Shown in pieces: positions 18,523 to 26,914 of a stretch of DNA of 64,000 nucleotides (positions within the stretch are counted from its first letter, which is position 1; each line of letters starts with the position of its first letter). The stretch lies in the NCBI RefSeq assembly GCF_000720115.1, contig NZ_JOIR01000042.1, positions 12,277 to 76,276 of the forward strand, read 5' to 3'. The notes under the pieces were generated by a model. The model was not told where the DNA came from, searched no databases, and saw only the letters and a list, made by a program, of their open reading frames with translations. The DNA comes from Streptomyces sp. NRRL F-2580. GTDB taxonomy: Bacteria; Actinomycetota; Actinomycetes; Streptomycetales; Streptomycetaceae. The position numbers and the translations under genes are program-made.

Positions 18523-21500
18523 TGGTCGCCCTCCGTGTCGCCGGTTTCGGTCTCACCGCTCTGGTGCGGGATGACCGGGCCGGTGTCTTCCTGTTCGGTG
18601 TCCTGGGCGCTGTGGCGGTGCAGGCGCGCGGAGGTGATGCCGTCGTGGTAGGCCTGCTGCATGCCGCGGCTGACGGCGTCCCCGTAGCGGTCGGCGATCT
18701 GCACGTACTGCGAGCGGGTACGGGCATCGATGCCGTTGCGCAGACGGATGATGAGAGGGAACCGTTCCAGGGCGGGCAGGTCGTTGGACCCCGTGGTGTA
18801 GACGAGCTGAATGCCATGAGCTGCGGCGACCTTGCGCTGCAGACCGATGAACGGCGCGTAGTTCGCCTTCCCGAACGGGTTGTCCAGCACTAGGGTGCCC
18901 ACGCCCCCCGACGCCTTGCGGCCCTGCTTGGCCGCGCGCAGCCGGGCCAGGGTGCAGTACAGCAGGACCGACACCGTGAGCAGTTCGCCGCCGCTGAACT
19001 TCTGGATCTGCGTGACCGAGTTACGCTGCACGACGTCGAGGGACTGCGTCGGCTTGATGATCTTCGCGACGACGTTGCCGCGTCCGCCGAGAGCGGCCAG
19101 GACCAGTTCCTTGGTCAGCGTCATGGCGTCCGGCAAGGCTGTGGCCTTGGCCGCAGTGCTTGTGGTGACGGCAGCGGTCATGCGGTCGATCTCAGTCGAC
19201 AGTCTGCGGGAAAGGACCTCGTCGTCGGGCAGGTGGCGGATCTCCAGGCTGAGGAACTGCTGTCCCGACCAGCTTCCCAGCCCCTGCGGCAGTCTGGAAT
19301 GGCGGGCCACCTGCTGCACGTCGTCCAGCACCGTTTTCACCAGCGCCAGACAGGTCCGCACGACCATCAGCTGGTCGTCAGCGAGCTCGGCCAGCTCACC
19401 GAGAACGACCTTCTCCCGCAGATCGATCTCCTCGATCAGCTCCGCCAGCCGCGCGGGATGGCTCAGATCGCTCAGCAGCCGCTCCAGCAGCTGGCCTTCG
19501 ACCACATCCCGGTACCTCTGGTCCTGCACCAGACTCTGCACCCTGCGCACCGACTTCTCCAGCTTCCTGCGCGCGCCGTCGTAGGCTTCCGCCGCCGCGT
19601 CGACCGCACCGATAACCGCCTCCTCCAGCGTCTCGGCCTGTTCGGGCGAAAGCATCGGCGCACCGATCTGCAACTCCTGCACCAGACCGAACAGCAGGGC
19701 GTCGAGCCGCGCAGCACCAGCATTGTCCGGCGCCGCATCCTGCACCGTGCCACGGTGACGTCCGGCCGCGTCCTTCACCCCTTGCGCACACCGGGCCACC
19801 CGGTGAGCTGCGCTCTTCGCCTTCTCGGCGGCGATATGCAGGTCTCGCACCTTCAGCTGGTGTTCCTGCGCCGCCGCGTGCGCTCTGTCGACAGACCTCT
19901 GGACCTCCGCCTGGGCCTTGAAGGCGCTGGCAGCCTCCTGGAACGGGCCCGCCTGGTCGGAACACGGGTCGAAGGGCGGGTCGAGTGCCTCCACCACGGC
20001 CGATGCCGCATGCCGGGCCGCGTCGGCCTTGCGCTTCTCCTCTCTGGCAACGCCCCGATGCTCGATCGCTGCCTCCTTGGCCGTCTCGGCTTCGATCTGC
20101 TTCCTTGAGCGTTCTTCCACATCGCCCGCGTGGGTGGAACGCGCGAGCTGCTCAGCCTTGGCGCAGATTTCCCCGGACTTGCCGCCCAGAGTGCGGGTGA
20201 GTTCTGCGATCCGCTTGGCGCAGCCCTCGGCCCGCGCCCGCAGCGTGGCGTCCCCGATCTCACCTTCCCAGTCCCGCCGCGCCTGCTCGAAACGGCTGCG
20301 CAGCGTCTCCAGCGCGGCCGCGGCCAACTCGTCCGCACTCAGCGCATGACCACAGCCGGCGGGCAGGTCGGCATCGAGCCGCTTGATCTCTGAGGTGTGG
20401 CGCCGCTGACGCTCTTCAAGCCGCCGCAGCAGGTCACGAGCCATGCCCTGCCGGGCTTCGGCCTCCTCGCGGGCCTCCGCGTACCGGCGCATATCCCCTT
20501 CGTGTACGGGCAGCGCCCGACCCGCCTGTTCCATCTCCGCCCGGCAGGCAGGCATCACATGCTCATGCGCCTTTGCCAGCTCCCGCACCCGGGGAAGAAG
20601 GTCCGTCAGCGTCACCAGCCGCGCGGTGAGCGCTTCAATCTCCGGCCCGAGCGTGTCCGCTTCCTCACGCGCACATCGAGCCTGGTCCTTCAGCCGGCGG
20701 TGCTGCTCATAAAGCGTGTCAGCCTCGTGTTCCAGACGGGCAACGGCCGCCTCGAGAGCCTCCCGCGGACCGGCGCCGAAATCGTCCATGTGAGCCTGGA
20801 GCCGGCGTGCGAGCGCAGCGTCCGTCTCTCGCCGACGGACCAGTTCCCGCACACGTCCCTCCAGCCCCTCCAGCCGGTGTTCCAGCCGCATCTGCTCCCG
20901 CTCAGCGGCGTCCGGCTTCAGCAGCCCTGGATGAACGGGCAGCACCACCGTGCCCGCGGTGCCAGCCGCGATCGCCTGCCGGGCTTGGTGGTCCTCACCC
21001 ACCGCGATCACAGACGTGGCGACACCAGCGCGCTGTGCGAGCGAGGCCACGTCCTCTCCGTCAGGAAGCGGCCCGCACACCACCACACCGCCGATCAGAT
21101 GAGGCGCGGCGGCCACCACTGCTGTGTGCTCGTCGGCACGGAACGCCTCCCGCAGGAACTGCAGCCCCGAGACGGCAGGAGCGCCCAGCGCCCGCAGACG
21201 CTCCACCGCCCGCTCGACCTCTGCCGGAGCAGGCAGGAAGCCAACATCCTGAAGGGCTTTCACCGCACGCCGGTCGTCGACGGCATCCACCTGCTCCTGC
21301 AGCATCAAGGCATCGCTCTGCTGCCCGGACGCTGCCAGCAGATTCAGAAGGTCCCCAGCCACCTGGTCCAGCTCCAGCACCGTCCTGGCCTCGGCGCAGG
21401 CCAGCTCCAGCAGGCGCCGGTCGGACGCGAGGTCCCGCCTGTCGGCCTGCAGAGAACTCAACCGGTCCCACTGCGTGCTGTGACGCTCCTGGGCCGCCGT

Positions 21501-23156
21501 GAGCTGCACGGCGCACGCCGCCTGCTGTTCTGCCAGATCAGAGATGAGCGACATCGAATCGGCTTGCCGTGCGCGGTAGTCCTGCAGCCGTTGGCCAATG
21601 GCAGCATGCTCGTTCGTGTAGCGGGTCAGTGCATCGCCCGGATTCTCCTGGGACCCGATGAGCCCGTCGTGGCGGGCGGTCCCGGCAGCCTCTTCCGCTG
21701 CTGCCAGACGTTCAGAGGCACGCCGCAACTGATCCTTCGCCTGCCACTGATCCTTCGCCGCCTGCGCATGGCCGTCCTCCGCAGCCTGACGTTCGGCAAC
21801 TGCTTCCTCGCTCATCCGCCGAGCCTGGATCACCTCAGCGGTCAGCTCCCCGACCGCACCCGACAGCCGGTCCCGCAGCGCCGCTCCTGCGGCCTCCATC
21901 GACGCGCGCAACGGAGCCTGCCGTACGTCCTGGACCTCCAGGGTCCTGCTGAGATGCTGGAGCTCCTGCCGCTGGGCATCGAGTTCGAGCACCGTGTCCA
22001 CCAGCGCCCACGCCTGATGGTCCAGCTGGGCGTCGGCCGCCCTCTCCTCGCTCCGTTCCAGTTCAGTGCCGGCTTCGTCGGCGGCCCACTGCGCGGCAAG
22101 CTCAGTCAGCACCGTCAGGCGCCGTTCCTCCTGCGCGGCACGCTTCCTGGCCTCGTCTTCCGCCGCCTGCTCCGTGGCGGCCTGCGCAGCGGCCGCCGTC
22201 GCCGTGCTTCCCAGAGCCTGCGCCCGGCCTGACAAGCGTTCCGCCGCGCGCAGGGCCACCGACACCTGCTGGGTGAGCATCTCCTGCTGCACGGCCATCA
22301 GGGCGCTGTGCTCGGTGACAGGCTTCAGCGCCAGTAGGGCCGCGGCAAGGAAACTCTGCTCCCTCTCCCGGCCAGGACGCCGTGCCAGCTTGGCCGCCGT
22401 CTCTTCCAAAGATGCGCGCACCACAGCGGGATCTCGCGGGTCGCAGACCAGGTCGATGAGGAAGTCGACGAAGTCCTCACAGGTGGAGAACTGGAACAGC
22501 TCCGTGATCCCGCCCTCCTCCCGGTTCATGTCCCGCTGGATGCGCAGGACAGCCGGGTCGAGCCTGAGATCGGACAGCAGCGCGCGCCACTCGGTCTGGT
22601 CCTTGGCGATACGCAGATGCAGCCCGCGCTGCGCCTTGCCCGCATCGGCCAGCTTCTTGAGGAACACGCTCTGCGTCAGCTGCCCACCCTCGGCGCGCAC
22701 CGGGAGGCAGTCCAGGTCGAAGACCCCGGGCAGCGGCCGGAAGGCATACCAGCGGCGCACCAGCAGCTCCCAGCTGGTCTCCACGTCAGCCGGCCGGTGC
22801 CCGTCCTGCCACTGGTACACCCCTCCGGTGACCAGAGCAGGGCCCCCGCGGGGCAGGGAGGTGTCCTCCCACTCGGCGATCACATGGGAAACCTTCTGGT
22901 CGGGCACGTAGTCGGCCAGGGACTTGCCCTTCTTATGACCGATGAAGTCGCCCTTCGCTGGCAGAAAGAGGCTGAAGATCAACGACAGCAGGCTCGACTT
23001 GCCGCCACCGTTGCGCAACCACAAGATCACGTCGACGGCCGGCATCACCCTGCCATCCACATGGCTCATACCGCCCGTCAGATCCAGGACCAGCGACTTG
23101 AACCCCGCAGCCGCATGCCCGACGTTCACCAGCCGCAGACGTCGCAGACGGTGCAT
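18519..23156 (-). CDS. jetC: Wadjet protein JetC, SMC/MukB-like ATPase
   Basis: 1545 aa. The Walker A motif LWLRNGGGKSSLLS lies at residues ~46-56, with a long heptad-rich coiled-coil region across the middle, an interior hinge-like segment with Gly- and Val-rich strands (PHLIGGVVVCGPLPDG), the ABC signature KFSGGELLTVSV near the C-terminus and Walker B GTLVLDNPFGKANY. This is the layout of MksB/JetC proteins, which form a DNA loop-extruding dimer with JetA and JetB. The ATG chosen is one base after the JetB stop codon (TGACATG). An upstream in-frame start would overlap JetB by 110 bases and is rejected. Confidence 0.92.
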   Translation of the reverse strand: MHRLRRLRLVNVGHAAAGFKSLVLDLTGGMSHVDGRVMPAVDVILWLRNGGGKSSLLSLIFSLFLPAKGDFIGHKKGKSLADYVPDQKVSHVIAEWEDTSLPRGGPALVTGGVYQWQDGHRPADVETSWELLVRRWYAFRPLPGVFDLDCLPVRAEGGQLTQSVFLKKLADAGKAQRGLHLRIAKDQTEWRALLSDLRLDPAVLRIQRDMNREEGGITELFQFSTCEDFVDFLIDLVCDPRDPAVVRASLEETAAKLARRPGREREQSFLAAALLALKPVTEHSALMAVQQEMLTQQVSVALRAAERLSGRAQALGSTATAAAAQAATEQAAEDEARKRAAQEERRLTVLTELAAQWAADEAGTELERSEERAADAQLDHQAWALVDTVLELDAQRQELQHLSRTLEVQDVRQAPLRASMEAAGAALRDRLSGAVGELTAEVIQARRMSEEAVAERQAAEDGHAQAAKDQWQAKDQLRRASERLAAAEEAAGTARHDGLIGSQENPGDALTRYTNEHAAIGQRLQDYRARQADSMSLISDLAEQQAACAVQLTAAQERHSTQWDRLSSLQADRRDLASDRRLLELACAEARTVLELDQVAGDLLNLLAASGQQSDALMLQEQVDAVDDRRAVKALQDVGFLPAPAEVERAVERLRALGAPAVSGLQFLREAFRADEHTAVVAAAPHLIGGVVVCGPLPDGEDVASLAQRAGVATSVIAVGEDHQARQAIAAGTAGTVVLPVHPGLLKPDAAEREQMRLEHRLEGLEGRVRELVRRRETDAALARRLQAHMDDFGAGPREALEAAVARLEHEADTLYEQHRRLKDQARCAREEADTLGPEIEALTARLVTLTDLLPRVRELAKAHEHVMPACRAEMEQAGRALPVHEGDMRRYAEAREEAEARQGMARDLLRRLEERQRRHTSEIKRLDADLPAGCGHALSADELAAAALETLRSRFEQARRDWEGEIGDATLRARAEGCAKRIAELTRTLGGKSGEICAKAEQLARSTHAGDVEERSRKQIEAETAKEAAIEHRGVAREEKRKADAARHAASAVVEALDPPFDPCSDQAGPFQEAASAFKAQAEVQRSVDRAHAAAQEHQLKVRDLHIAAEKAKSAAHRVARCAQGVKDAAGRHRGTVQDAAPDNAGAARLDALLFGLVQELQIGAPMLSPEQAETLEEAVIGAVDAAAEAYDGARRKLEKSVRRVQSLVQDQRYRDVVEGQLLERLLSDLSHPARLAELIEEIDLREKVVLGELAELADDQLMVVRTCLALVKTVLDDVQQVARHSRLPQGLGSWSGQQFLSLEIRHLPDDEVLSRRLSTEIDRMTAAVTTSTAAKATALPDAMTLTKELVLAALGGRGNVVAKIIKPTQSLDVVQRNSVTQIQKFSGGELLTVSVLLYCTLARLRAAKQGRKASGGVGTLVLDNPFGKANYAPFIGLQRKVAAAHGIQLVYTTGSNDLPALERFPLIIRLRNGIDARTRSQYVQIADRYGDAVSRGMQQAYHDGITSARLHRHSAQDTEQEDTGPVIPHQSGETETGDTEGDQ

Positions 23157-23157
23157 G

Positions 23158-23934
23158 TCAAATCTCCTCGGTGTCGGTGTCGGTGTCGGTGTTGGGAGCG
23201 GCGGCTGCGTCCTGGGCGCGCCGGATGTCGCGCAGGGTCTCGAACGCCGGCATCGCCGCCGCTTCACCGACCTGCAGCCGGAACCTGTGCAGCAGCCGGT
23301 AGTGCCCGGCGCCGAACTCCGGCGCCGGCATCGCCATGCCCTGGTGCACCAGCCAGTCCAGCGCTTCGCGGATCACGCTCTGCGTGCTCGTCTGGGTGAC
23401 CCCGCGTCCTCCCGCGGTCGGTCTGGCCAGCGGCCGCCTGTCATACATCCGCCACACGGCATCGACAGCTGGCTCAGGCACCGGCAGCCCGTCCTCCCCT
23501 TTCGACGCCTCCCTCAGCTGCTCCACCAGGTGCCTCAGGAAGGCGTCCACCTCGCCGACACTGATGCGCTTGACCGTCTCATCCTCCAGGTCGTGCTCGG
23601 TCGGATACACACGAGCCGCGATCGCGACGTGCACCAGCCCGAGAACCAGGCGCTGCTCCGCCGACCGCTTCAGATCGTCCTTGAGCCGGTAGGTGAACAG
23701 TCCGCCGTCCTGGGTATGCAGGACCAGACCTTCCTGAGGGTGGGCGGCGATCACCTGCACACCCAGCCCCTGGCTGATCGCCTCGACCCGGTCCCGGAAG
23801 GCCCTGTCCATCCGGTAGCGCTGCAGCAGATCCCGGTAGCGTGCGTCGGCCAGCGGACGCAGCTTGGGCCGGCACCCGTACCGCACCAGTTCCGCCGCGT
23901 CCTGAAGATCCTCCAGAGCTGTAACCGTGCTCAT
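23158..23934 (-). CDS. jetB: Wadjet protein JetB, kleisin-associated winged-helix (DUF4194-like) subunit
   Basis: 258 aa, the size and position of JetB/MksE, the dimeric winged-helix subunit that bridges the kleisin JetA and the JetC heads. Segments such as LLQRYRMDRAFRDRVEAI and DGGLFTYRLKDDLKRSAEQR suit that fold. The start ATG overlaps the JetA stop (ATGA). The last residues are an acidic tail of Thr-Asp repeats (NTDTDTDTEEI), encoded by a GTGTCG hexanucleotide run at about 23168-23190 that could vary by slippage. Confidence 0.85.
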   Translation of the reverse strand: MSTVTALEDLQDAAELVRYGCRPKLRPLADARYRDLLQRYRMDRAFRDRVEAISQGLGVQVIAAHPQEGLVLHTQDGGLFTYRLKDDLKRSAEQRLVLGLVHVAIAARVYPTEHDLEDETVKRISVGEVDAFLRHLVEQLREASKGEDGLPVPEPAVDAVWRMYDRRPLARPTAGGRGVTQTSTQSVIREALDWLVHQGMAMPAPEFGAGHYRLLHRFRLQVGEAAAMPAFETLRDIRRAQDAAAAPNTDTDTDTEEI

Positions 23935-25517
23935 GCCGCAGCCTCCTCGAGCAGACCCTCATCGATCAGGGCATGAGCCGGGACGACGAGAAGGTCGCTG
24001 CCGCCGTAGAGGCCGTCGTCGAAGCACGCTCCGTCGTCCAGGACCACCAGCTGCTCGCCCAGCAGGTCCGACAGGTCGTGCACGCCGGTCCCCTCGTCGT
24101 CGCCCTCGGGATCCGGAGCGAACGCCTCCAGCACCGCGAGCGCGAGAACGTCGGCCACCGCAGGGCCGAACTGCAGAGCATCGGTCAGCAGCTGTGACAA
24201 CCGCACCGGCCCGGCCAACGCCTGTACCAGCACCCTGCGTGCCAGGGCATAGTCAAGATCACTGTGACCCGCCGCGTCAGCCATCAGATCGTCGTCCGTC
24301 AGCTCCACGAGCTCGCCGTCCTCGAACGTCCCGCCGCTCTCCCGTACCGGCGCCAGCAGCAGGCTCCACCAGTCCCGCAGTCGCGGCAGGCGTGCCACGA
24401 CCGGCCCGCTCAGCGCATCGGTGAACACCTCCGTCACCTCAGCGGCCTCATCCGCGTCCAGCTCCAGCAACGGGAGCAGCACATCGCCCTGCAGAGCGAC
24501 CCTCGACAGCTGGGGGATCGGCCGGAATCGCTGCTGAGCCTGGGACTGCAGGAACGTCGACCGCGCCCCCAGCACCTCCTTGAGCAGCTGCGAATGCCGG
24601 TGATGTGCTCGTTGGAGCAGCTGCAGGATGCGCATGCAGGTCAGCAGCACATCGCTCTCCTTGATCCCGTCGCGTGCCGTGCGCAACAGCTCGATCAGCC
24701 CCTGCTCAGCACGCTGCCGCTCCAGCAGGTGGCCGCGCGAGGAATCCAGCAGCTCCGGCACATGACGCCCCCAGTCCACGGCCCGCACATCACGCTCGGT
24801 CTCCCGCAGCACCACCCGGATCCGCTCCGCGTACGCCAGTGACAGCTTCAGGCTCTCCCCGGCGCTCTCCTCCGCCCGTCCCCACCTCCCTGTGCGCACC
24901 TGGCGGCGCAGGATTTCGTCCTTCGCCGCCTGGTGGTCCTCCACATCGACGTCCATCCCGGCCAGCAGGAGGTTGATCGCCGACACACTCGCCCGCAGCA
25001 CCGCCCGCCCGTCCCGACCGATCTCCTCGCTCAGCAGTCGCACCGCCAGCTCCTGCCGGCAGTGCCCCTGCCGGTAGTCGCTGTAGGCGACGGCGAAATC
25101 CATCCCGCCGTGCTGATCGTTGAGCAGCTCCCGCAGCACAAAACGGGCCACCGCCTCGTGCTCGCAACGGTCCCGGCCGGGTGCTGCTTCACAGGCCAGC
25201 TCCATCAGGAACTCCACCACGGCCTCCGTGGTCGCCTCCTGCTCCAGGCCCTGCTGGTGCATCACAGCCTCCAGCGCCGCCAGCGCAAGAGTCCGCGGGT
25301 CGTACACACCGGCAGGGAACTGTTGCCACGCCTGTCTCAGGTCCAGACGATGCAGAGGGCTCGATCGGGCCAGGACCGTACTGCGCCTCACGAAGCCGAC
25401 GTCGGACACCAGCGCCTTCCAGCCGCCCGTGTCGCTGTGCCCGGGAGTAGCAGCCAGCAGCTGCCGCTCCTCACTGTCCAGGAGCCGATTCGCACTACCA
25501 AGATCGTCATTCAACAC
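23931..25517 (-). CDS. jetA: Wadjet protein JetA, kleisin-like subunit
   Basis: 528 aa, mostly alpha-helical, and first gene of a tightly overlapping four-gene operon. JetA/MksF acts as the kleisin that links the two JetC heads. Identification comes from operon order (JetA-JetB-JetC-JetD), size and helical character; no short diagnostic motif is visible to me. The C-terminal part is very acidic (EDGELVELTDDDLMADAA). The start is a GTG with AAGGG nine bases upstream. The Wadjet subtype cannot be settled by eye. Confidence 0.8.
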   Translation of the reverse strand: MLNDDLGSANRLLDSEERQLLAATPGHSDTGGWKALVSDVGFVRRSTVLARSSPLHRLDLRQAWQQFPAGVYDPRTLALAALEAVMHQQGLEQEATTEAVVEFLMELACEAAPGRDRCEHEAVARFVLRELLNDQHGGMDFAVAYSDYRQGHCRQELAVRLLSEEIGRDGRAVLRASVSAINLLLAGMDVDVEDHQAAKDEILRRQVRTGRWGRAEESAGESLKLSLAYAERIRVVLRETERDVRAVDWGRHVPELLDSSRGHLLERQRAEQGLIELLRTARDGIKESDVLLTCMRILQLLQRAHHRHSQLLKEVLGARSTFLQSQAQQRFRPIPQLSRVALQGDVLLPLLELDADEAAEVTEVFTDALSGPVVARLPRLRDWWSLLLAPVRESGGTFEDGELVELTDDDLMADAAGHSDLDYALARRVLVQALAGPVRLSQLLTDALQFGPAVADVLALAVLEAFAPDPEGDDEGTGVHDLSDLLGEQLVVLDDGACFDDGLYGGSDLLVVPAHALIDEGLLEEAAA

Positions 25518-25812
25518 AAGAACCGCCCTTACTCGGCTACATGCACGCTTTTCGGTCGTGGCGAAGAGTGCAGCATCCGACTATGACAATCAGGGCGAAA
25601 AAGGTGTAACGCTCTCATCACGGTGGCCGACACCCACACAGGTGATCTTCCGGCCGTCACCTGCCTCCTGAGCAGGCATGATGCGTGCGGCAGTCAGGCG
25701 CCGCTCAAGACGCCAGCCGCGAGCCCCGGCCGCTGGCATTCCTGAGACGGCGATGGCCTTCAGGGCTTTATGCAAGGGCGCTTCCGGGCTCTGCGTTCAG
25801 CGCGGGGGCGGG
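25518..25812. other. Gap between Wadjet and Tn7-like genes
   Basis: No supported gene is seen in these 295 bases. It must contain the Wadjet promoter and is one place where a transposon boundary might lie, but I found no repeated TnsB-site-like motif here. Confidence 0.4.
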
Positions 25813-26889
25813 TCAGGACCAGGCGATCGGATCGTCCGTGAAGCGCCCGACGAGCTGGTTATCGAGGAGGTCTTCGGTGATGGCTTCGGCGCCCGTCTCG
25901 ATGGCTTCCTGCGCGGCCATGCAGACAAGGTGAGAGAGGGGCTTCATGTAGCCACCGGTGCGTTTGTGCAGTGGTGTGGCGAGGTTGAGGAGGTCTCCGG
26001 GCGCGTGCTGGTGGAGGCGGAGGTTCTGGTCGAAGGCTTTGACGACTTCGTGGAACACCTCGTAGTCGTCGGGGCTGTAGGGGAGGGGAAGGACGGCCAG
26101 GGTGGGGATACCGCCGGAGCCGCCGTCGGATGGGCCGGGGCGTTTGCCGCGGCGGGCTTCGTTGGCGATGTCGCGGGAGCCGGGGCCGCAGTAGACGAAG
26201 GAGACGTTGCACTCGTCGGAGAGGTAGCCAAAGTAGTCGAAGGCCGTCTTCACTTCGGTGTTGTCCAGGCGGTCGATTCCGTCGACCAGGACCAGGCGTG
26301 TTCCGAGCGTCTTCATGACATGGCAGACGGGGCCGGTCATGTCGGTGCTGCGCGGGTTGGTCTCGGGCTCCTTGGTGTGCCTGTGGCCGAGGAACTCGGC
26401 GAAGGGAATGGACATGTCGAGTTTACTGCCGGGCGCGAGCGGTGTGTTGATGTGGATGACGGGGACGCGCCGGGGGCTGGGCGCCAGCTGCCTGCTCAAG
26501 ATGGCCTCGTAGCTGCGGCCGATCTGGCGCAGGACGGTGGTCATTCCCGTCTCGCCCGGACCGTCGATCGCCAGATGGAGGGGGCCCTCACTGTGCGGGC
26601 TGCTGGCCAGCAACAGCCGGCGCGCAACAGCGGCGGCTTTCTTCATGGCGGGAGTCGGAACGGTACGCATCGTGGCGTGGTACCGCAGCCGTGGGTCATC
26701 TTCTGCAGGAGGAGCCGTCGCTGGCGGGTAGTCGGCGAGATCGAGTGGCTCCACTTCGTGGAGCATCCGGGCACGCCAGCCGTCCCGGGTGGTGGGCGGC
26801 AGGAAGGCGCCAGGCACGGCATCAGGTGGGCGAGGTTCCATCGACAGTCCCGAACGAAGCGAGGTAGGGCCGGCGGGCCGCGAAAGCAA
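25813..26889 (-). CDS. TniB/TnsC-like AAA+ transposition regulator with altered Walker A
   Basis: 358 aa. TnsC/TniB ATPases connect target selection (TniQ) to the transposase (TnsA/TnsB). AAA features: AIDGPGETGMTTVLRQIGRS is the P-loop, but the invariant Lys is Met (M116). LVLVDGIDRLDN is Walker B, and VSFVYCGPGSRD lies at sensor 1. Bases 26887-26889 are TTG; an alternative ATG at 26841 would remove 16 residues. It lies 25 bases after the TnsB-like gene on the same strand, as in Tn7 (A-B-C order). Loss of the Walker Lys should weaken ATP binding, so the protein may be inactive or divergent. Confidence 0.8.
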   Translation of the reverse strand: MLSRPAGPTSLRSGLSMEPRPPDAVPGAFLPPTTRDGWRARMLHEVEPLDLADYPPATAPPAEDDPRLRYHATMRTVPTPAMKKAAAVARRLLLASSPHSEGPLHLAIDGPGETGMTTVLRQIGRSYEAILSRQLAPSPRRVPVIHINTPLAPGSKLDMSIPFAEFLGHRHTKEPETNPRSTDMTGPVCHVMKTLGTRLVLVDGIDRLDNTEVKTAFDYFGYLSDECNVSFVYCGPGSRDIANEARRGKRPGPSDGGSGGIPTLAVLPLPYSPDDYEVFHEVVKAFDQNLRLHQHAPGDLLNLATPLHKRTGGYMKPLSHLVCMAAQEAIETGAEAITEDLLDNQLVGRFTDDPIAWS

Positions 26890-26914
26890 GCTCCGCTGGC
26901 AAAGGCACGAGGCG

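Noticed and set aside
20397..22232. 611-codon open frame antisense to jetC
   Set aside because: It mirrors the coiled-coil region of JetC in a high-G+C gene, is His/Arg/Leu-rich with no domain, and has no start signals.
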